A stretch of 64,000 bases of DNA from NCBI RefSeq assembly GCF_008085905.1, contig NZ_VSFF01000012.1, forward strand, positions 1 to 64,000. The letters are read 5' to 3'. Origin of the DNA: Actinomadura syzygii. GTDB lineage: Bacteria > Actinomycetota > Actinomycetes > Streptosporangiales > Streptosporangiaceae. Below the pieces are notes generated by a model. That model saw nothing but the letters and a program-made list of their open reading frames with translations. It did not search any database and was not told the DNA's origin. The number at the start of each line of letters is the position of its first letter. The stretch's first letter is position 1. Both the position numbers and the translations under genes were made by a program. Positions 60,282 to 64,000 of the stretch are shown piece by piece.

Positions 60282-61496
60282 ATGTCGATGGTCGACACCG
60301 CGCCGTCGTCCCGCTCGTCGATGACGGGCTGGGCGGCGGTGCTCACGGTGACGATGGGAATCTTCTCGATCGTCACCACCGAGATCCTGCCGATCGGGCT
60401 GCTGACGTCCATCGGCTCCGGCTTCGCCGTCTCCGACGGGACGGCCGGGCTGACGATGGCCTTGCCCGGGTACCTGGCGGCGGTCGCGGCTCCCACGGTC
60501 ACCGTCGCCACGGCGCGGATCGACCGGCGGCTGATGCTGTGCGCCTGCATGTTCCTGCTGGCGTCGGCGAACTTCATCGCGGCCGCCGCGCCGGGCTACT
60601 GGGCGATGCTCGTCTCGCGCGTTCTGGTCGGGATCGTCATCGGCGGCTTCTGGTCGATCGGCGCGGGACTGGCGAACCGGCTGGTGCCCGAGGGCTCGAC
60701 GCGCCGGGCTACCGCGCTGATCTTCTCGGCCGTCCCGCTGGGCTCGGTACTCGGCGTGCCGCTCGGGACCCTGATCGGGGACATGGCGGGGTGGCGGGCC
60801 AGCTTCGCGGTGATGGGCGTGCTGTCCACGGCGGTGCTCGTCGCGCTCGCCGTGCTGGTTCCGCCGCTGCCCGCCGAGCACGTCACCCGGCTCGCCGTGC
60901 TGCGCGACATGACCCGGAACGTCGGCACCCGGTTCGCGCTGCTGGTGACCTTTCTGATCGTCCTGGCGCATTTCGGCGCCTACACCTATGTGACGCCCTT
61001 CCTTGAGCGGGTCACGCACGTGTCATCAGGACTGATCACGGTGTTTCTGCTGGCTTACGGCGTCGCCGGAATCCTCGGCAATTTCCTGTGCGGTACGGCT
61101 GGCGCCCGCTACCCGTACGCGGCCTTCGGCCTCGCCGGGGGGCTCATCGCCTTCGCCACGCTGATGTTCCCCCTTCTGGGGCGATGGGACGCGGGCGCCG
61201 TCGCGTTGCTGATCGTGTGGGGCGTGGGCTACGGCGCCGTTCCGGTCTGTTCGCAGACTCTGTTCGTCAGGGCGGCCCCGCACGCGCCGGAGGCCGCGTC
61301 CGTGCTGTTCACGGCGTCCTTCCAGGCGACGCTCTCCACCGGTGCCCTGGTCGGGGGCATCGTGGTGGACCGCACGTCCCCGTCAACGATCATGTTCCTC
61401 GCCGGGATCGCGGCCAGCGTCATGACGATGACCGTGCTATCTCGCTCGGGTTCCGGACTGGCCCGACCACGTAGCCGACCGAGGCCCGTTGGGTAA
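60282..61496 (+). CDS. MFS transporter, 12-TM DHA1 type
   Basis: 404-aa major facilitator with about 12 hydrophobic segments. It begins WAAVLTVTMGIFSIVTTEIL and shows LLTSIGSGFAVSDGTAGLTM, the LVSRVLVGIVIGGFWSIGAG helix and FSAVPLGSVLGVPLGTLIGD, close to the AraJ/PbuE-type exporters (MFS DHA1). It could move an aromatic substrate or a drug. The ATG at 60282 has a GGGTGG ribosome site. A GTG-started cupin gene follows 10 bases later, so the two are co-transcribed. It is intact, unlike its upstream neighbours. Confidence 0.88.
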   Translation: MSMVDTAPSSRSSMTGWAAVLTVTMGIFSIVTTEILPIGLLTSIGSGFAVSDGTAGLTMALPGYLAAVAAPTVTVATARIDRRLMLCACMFLLASANFIAAAAPGYWAMLVSRVLVGIVIGGFWSIGAGLANRLVPEGSTRRATALIFSAVPLGSVLGVPLGTLIGDMAGWRASFAVMGVLSTAVLVALAVLVPPLPAEHVTRLAVLRDMTRNVGTRFALLVTFLIVLAHFGAYTYVTPFLERVTHVSSGLITVFLLAYGVAGILGNFLCGTAGARYPYAAFGLAGGLIAFATLMFPLLGRWDAGAVALLIVWGVGYGAVPVCSQTLFVRAAPHAPEAASVLFTASFQATLSTGALVGGIVVDRTSPSTIMFLAGIAASVMTMTVLSRSGSGLARPRSRPRPVG

Positions 61497-61506
61497 GGGT
61501 GGGATC

Positions 61507-61968
61507 GTGACGGACGAGACGCGGGTACGGGGAACGGCGGCCTGGCACGGGCGCATCGAGCACGTTCGCGGCGCCGACTTGGGCGCCGACACCGCTCAGA
61601 CCTCGGGAATGCGCAGGTACGAGGCGATCTCGGAGAAGAGCGTGGGCTCGGAGCGGCTTTGGATGGGCCGCACGCACGTCGGGCCCGCGACCAACTCGGG
61701 CGACCACCACCACGGCGAGGCCGAGACGGCGATCTACATCGTCTCCGGACATCCCGTGTTCGTCTTCGCCGACGGCGACGATGAGGTCCGGGTGGAGACG
61801 GGGCCGGGCGACTACATCTTCGTCCCGCCGTACCTCCCGCACCGGGAGGAGAACCCTTCCCCTGACGAGGAGGCCGTCGTGGTGATCGCCCGCAGCACCC
61901 AGGAGGGCATCGTCGTCAACCTGCCCAGCCTTTGGGCAAAGGTCGAGCGCCCCGCCGACGACGCATGA
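61507..61968 (+). CDS. Cupin-domain protein
   Basis: 153-aa single-domain cupin. The metal-binding motif 1 is GDHHHGEAETAIYIVSG with His-His-His and Glu, and motif 2 is PGDYIFVPPYLPHREENPS with the last His. Such proteins are often metal-dependent dioxygenases or isomerases of aromatic intermediates. It lies 10 bases after the MFS gene in the same direction and is convergent with the broken CMD gene. The GTG at 61507 follows GGTGGG. The exact reaction is unknown. Confidence 0.82.
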   Translation: MTDETRVRGTAAWHGRIEHVRGADLGADTAQTSGMRRYEAISEKSVGSERLWMGRTHVGPATNSGDHHHGEAETAIYIVSGHPVFVFADGDDEVRVETGPGDYIFVPPYLPHREENPSPDEEAVVVIARSTQEGIVVNLPSLWAKVERPADDA

Positions 61969-61996
61969 CGACCGCTCCAACGCTCACCGAGCTCTG

Positions 61997-62306
61997 TCAG
62001 CCGTGGACGGGGTACCGGCTGGTGGTCGCGACACGGTTGAAGGCGTTCATCACCGTCGTCAGCCAGACGACCGCCGAGACCTGCTCAGGGGAGAGGACCG
62101 TCGCGGGTGTGCATGCGCAGACAGAACGCGCAGTCGTTGATCTGGGAGGTGCGGATCCTCACCAGTTCGAGCAGGTGGGTGCGGGCGAGGTCGGTCCGGA
62201 CCATCGCCATGCGCCTGAACGGCTCGCCGTGCGCGGCGCGCAGATCCTCCAGCCGGTCGGGCCGCCGGGAGGTGGCGACGACACAGTCGACTTGGTCAGG
62301 TGCCAC
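61997..62306 (-). pseudogene. AhpD/carboxymuconolactone decarboxylase-like gene, internally deleted
   Basis: The N-terminal part contains RRMAMVRTDLARTHLLELVR, then IRTSQINDCAFCLRMHTRD, the CxxC-x3-H redox motif of AhpD-like CMD proteins. In another frame the sequence jumps to EQVSAVVWLTTVMNAFNRVA and TTSRYPVHG, the usual C-terminus, ending at the TGA at 61997. About 60-70 residues between are missing. The start near 62306 (GTG) is approximate. CMD genes are a usual partner of ECF41 sigma factors, but this one is 7 kb from the ECF41-type gene. Confidence 0.75.
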
Positions 62307-62340
62307 CGCCTCGGTGGACCTCGTAAGAACCGGCGGCCGA

Positions 62341-62949
62341 TCAGGCTCTGCGCGAGATGACCATGATGTATTCGCAGGGAGCATTCGTTCTGTTGGCGAA
62401 GCCGTGGTCCGCGTCGGCTTGGAAGAACAGGGAGTCGCCTGTGTTCAGGGTCTCGCTGATTCCGCCGATCGCGACGTCGAGGGTGCCTTCGAGCACCACG
62501 AGTTGTTTCTCCGTCCCCGGCGGGTAGGCGGGCAGGAGCCCGGTGGAGACCTGCGCGGGAAGGTAGTGGACGACCATGTCGGCTCCTCCCGCGCCAGGGG
62601 CCGCCGACACGATGTGCCGCTCGAAGCCGGTCTCCGGGTCACGGAAAACAGGGCGATCGTTCTTGCGCATGACGACGGCCACACCAGACGCGGCGGCGGC
62701 CGGTGCGCCGATCAGGTCCGAGAGCGACGTGTCGAGCGCGTGGGCGATCCTGGACGCGACGCCGATCGTCGGGCTTTTCTCACCGCGTTCGACCTTGGAC
62801 AGCATCGCCCTGCTGACCGACGACCGCGTGGACAGCTGCTCCAGCGTCAGGCCCGCCTCCTCACGGCGTCGCCGCACGTTGCCGCCGAACGCGCCGGCCA
62901 GGTCGTCACCGTGCTGCGGGTCGGCCGCGTTTCCGTCTAGCTGGACCAC
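62341..62949 (-). CDS. XRE-family regulator with cupin sensor domain
   Basis: 202-aa regulator. The helix-turn-helix covers about residues 21-80: NVRRRREEAGLTLEQLSTRS, SVSRAMLSKVERGEKSPTIG, and VASRIAHALDTSLSDLIG. The C-terminal cupin starts near residue 125 (VHYLPAQVSTGLLPAYPPGT, LVVLEGTLDVAIGG, GDSLFFQADADHGFANRT), probably sensing a small ligand. It is divergent from the MBL-fold gene, and their shared region has overlapping GAAGA/TCTTC repeats. The GTG start has AAGGAG close upstream. Confidence 0.88.
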   Translation of the reverse strand: MVQLDGNAADPQHGDDLAGAFGGNVRRRREEAGLTLEQLSTRSSVSRAMLSKVERGEKSPTIGVASRIAHALDTSLSDLIGAPAAAASGVAVVMRKNDRPVFRDPETGFERHIVSAAPGAGGADMVVHYLPAQVSTGLLPAYPPGTEKQLVVLEGTLDVAIGGISETLNTGDSLFFQADADHGFANRTNAPCEYIMVISRRA

Positions 62950-63005
62950 CGTGCTCCTTGATCGATGGGTGCCTCGCTGCGCACAGCGTAGTAGCTTCTC
63001 CTAAA

Positions 63006-63030
63006 GAAGAATGTATCTTCCATTGAAGAT
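63006..63030. promoter_or_regulatory. Overlapping inverted repeats, candidate XRE-cupin operator
   Basis: GAAGA-N5-TCTTC (63006-63020) and ATCTTC-N4-GAAGAT (63015-63030) share their central arm, giving three half-sites in 25 bases between the divergent XRE-cupin and MBL-fold genes. It is a likely site for the regulator. Confidence 0.6.
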
Positions 63031-63065
63031 GGCGCGCGATGTGCGCCCCACATGACGGAGGTTCC

Positions 63066-63884
63066 ATGCGTTTGATCTCGAGTGGACGGCACCATGCCAG
63101 GTTTGAGTTCGGCGATCTGCAGGTGGTCTCCTTGCGAGACGGGTACATCGACATGCCGCCGACACGGCTCCGCGACGAGGACGGGTGCGCGCTCGACGAA
63201 TTGCCGACCGCTGTCCCGCTCGTGGGCGACAACTTGCGGCTGTCGGTCAACGCTTTCTTCGTCACCGACGGCACGCGGTCGGTTCTCATCGACACCGGCG
63301 CGTCCAACGCCTGGCACGACCCCACCATGGGTTTGATCTACGACGCGCTTGACGAGGCGGGAATCGACCGTGCGCGCGTCACCGATGTGGCCATCACCCA
63401 CAAGCACGAAGACCACGTGAGCGGTCTGATCGCGCCGGACGGCCCAGAGGCGTTCACCGAACTCGAACGCGTGTGGATCGGCGCGGGCGACGCCTCGGTG
63501 TTCACGGGGCGGCTGGAGCCGATCCGCGACCGGGTCGTACCCGTGCCGGAGAAGGTCGCGATCAACGACTGGACCACCGCCGTCCCGACACCGGGCCACA
63601 CACCCGGTCACACCGTCTTCGAGGTCAGGAGCGGTACCGGCTGCCTTCTCGCCTGGGGCGACACCGTTCACGTTCCCACGCTTCAATTCGATCGGCCGAA
63701 CGTGGCCTGGGAGTTCGACGGCGACCAGTCCCAGGCCCGCGCCGCGCGAGCGGTACTCCTCGAACAACTGACCCGACCGCACCATTTCGTAGCCGGCGCC
63801 CACCTCGACTCACCCGGCATCGCGCGCGTAACCGCGTCCGGCGACGGTTACGCGCTGGAGTACCTCGCCCCACCGATCGGCTGA
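63066..63884 (+). CDS. MBL-fold metallo-hydrolase
   Basis: 272-aa metallo-beta-lactamase-fold hydrolase. The zinc motif HxHxDH is seen as THKHEDHVSG, with a further His in TPGHTPGHT and Asp in LLAWGDTVHV; AGAHLDSPG near the end gives the last His. The N-terminal strands (FEFGDLQVVSLRDGYIDMPP) match the AHL-lactonase/quorum-quenching-like branch of the fold, but lactonase activity cannot be deduced. GGAGG precedes the ATG. It is divergent from the XRE-cupin regulator and ends with a terminator. Confidence 0.88.
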   Translation: MRLISSGRHHARFEFGDLQVVSLRDGYIDMPPTRLRDEDGCALDELPTAVPLVGDNLRLSVNAFFVTDGTRSVLIDTGASNAWHDPTMGLIYDALDEAGIDRARVTDVAITHKHEDHVSGLIAPDGPEAFTELERVWIGAGDASVFTGRLEPIRDRVVPVPEKVAINDWTTAVPTPGHTPGHTVFEVRSGTGCLLAWGDTVHVPTLQFDRPNVAWEFDGDQSQARAARAVLLEQLTRPHHFVAGAHLDSPGIARVTASGDGYALEYLAPPIG

Positions 63885-63923
63885 TCAAGCCCCTCCGGTA
63901 GGCGTCCAGGCGGGCCGCTGACC

Positions 63924-63953
63924 GCGACCGTGGGCGTGCGCGCCCACGGTCGC
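63924..63953 (+). terminator. Hairpin terminator after MBL-fold gene
   Basis: A 13-base perfect stem (63924-63936 with 63941-63953) with a TGCG loop, 40 bases after the stop codon. Confidence 0.75.
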
Positions 63954-64000
63954 CGGCCCACCGTCATCCCCTGGTTTCGTATGTGACGAAGATGTTCTGG

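Noticed and set aside
59585..61006. A single 473-aa protein from the transketolase-like start
   Set aside because: After about residue 173 the translation becomes Arg/Gly-rich and runs out of frame through the MFS gene; the family C-terminus is in another frame at 60120-60185.

Overview
The window reads as chromosome of a high-GC, secondary-metabolite-rich actinomycete. Actinomadura or another Thermomonosporaceae member is my best guess, and only a guess. The grounds are the very G+C-rich codon use, many GTG starts, a lanthipeptide cluster and an enediyne-type polyketide synthase, several TetR/MarR/LuxR/AraC regulators, and DinB-like proteins of the kind associated with mycothiol. I saw no rRNA, tRNA, CRISPR array or intact insertion sequence.

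Layout. (1) 0.1-2.9 kb: a lipoprotein amidase, a MarR regulator divergent from a leaderless ligand-binding protein, and an internally deleted alpha/beta hydrolase. (2) 3.0-14.2 kb: an enediyne core cassette in the classical order unbL-unbV-unbU-pksE-thioesterase-flavin reductase, closed by a strong terminator. The usual remaining warhead genes are not here. (3) 14.4-21.3 kb: regulators (AraC, TetR, LuxR-type), a methyltransferase plus a drug-exporter-type MFS pump, and a pyridoxamine-oxidase-fold protein. Two promoter regions share one palindrome. (4) 21.6-34.7 kb: a mixed block with a PLP class V enzyme, an HxlR regulator, an SBP56-like secreted propeller coupled to a membrane protein, an adenylating ligase coupled to a cysteine desulfurase, and a TetR, a CcdA-like membrane protein, DoxX and DinB-like proteins. 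(5) 35.3-43.9 kb: a class IV lanthipeptide cluster with a lanL synthetase, an S9 peptidase, a 50-aa precursor close to venezuelin, a hairpin, and a heterodimeric ABC exporter. (6) 45-53 kb: a secreted M4 protease, a secreted CocE-type hydrolase, and a membrane protein divergent from a TetR. (7) 52.4-54.0 kb: a compact operon of a Crp-like regulator, a nucleotidyltransferase-fold protein and a lone cyclic-nucleotide-binding domain. (8) 54.4-63.9 kb: an ECF41-type sigma gene (frameshifted) with its oxidoreductase, then a hydroxyquinol-type aromatic catabolism block with a monooxygenase, a dioxygenase, an MFS transporter, a cupin and an XRE-cupin regulator, and several broken genes.

The most unusual theme is gene decay of one kind. 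At least five genes (alpha/beta hydrolase, aminoglycoside-phosphotransferase-like, maleylacetate reductase, transketolase-like, carboxymuconolactone decarboxylase-like) keep recognisable parts of both sides of the family but have lost the middle. A fumarylacetoacetase-family gene keeps only its 3' end, and the sigma gene has a one-base insertion. Either this chromosome is accumulating internal deletions or the assembly is dropping sequence; read coverage across the junctions would decide.

All family assignments come from reading the protein sequences by eye. No database search was run.
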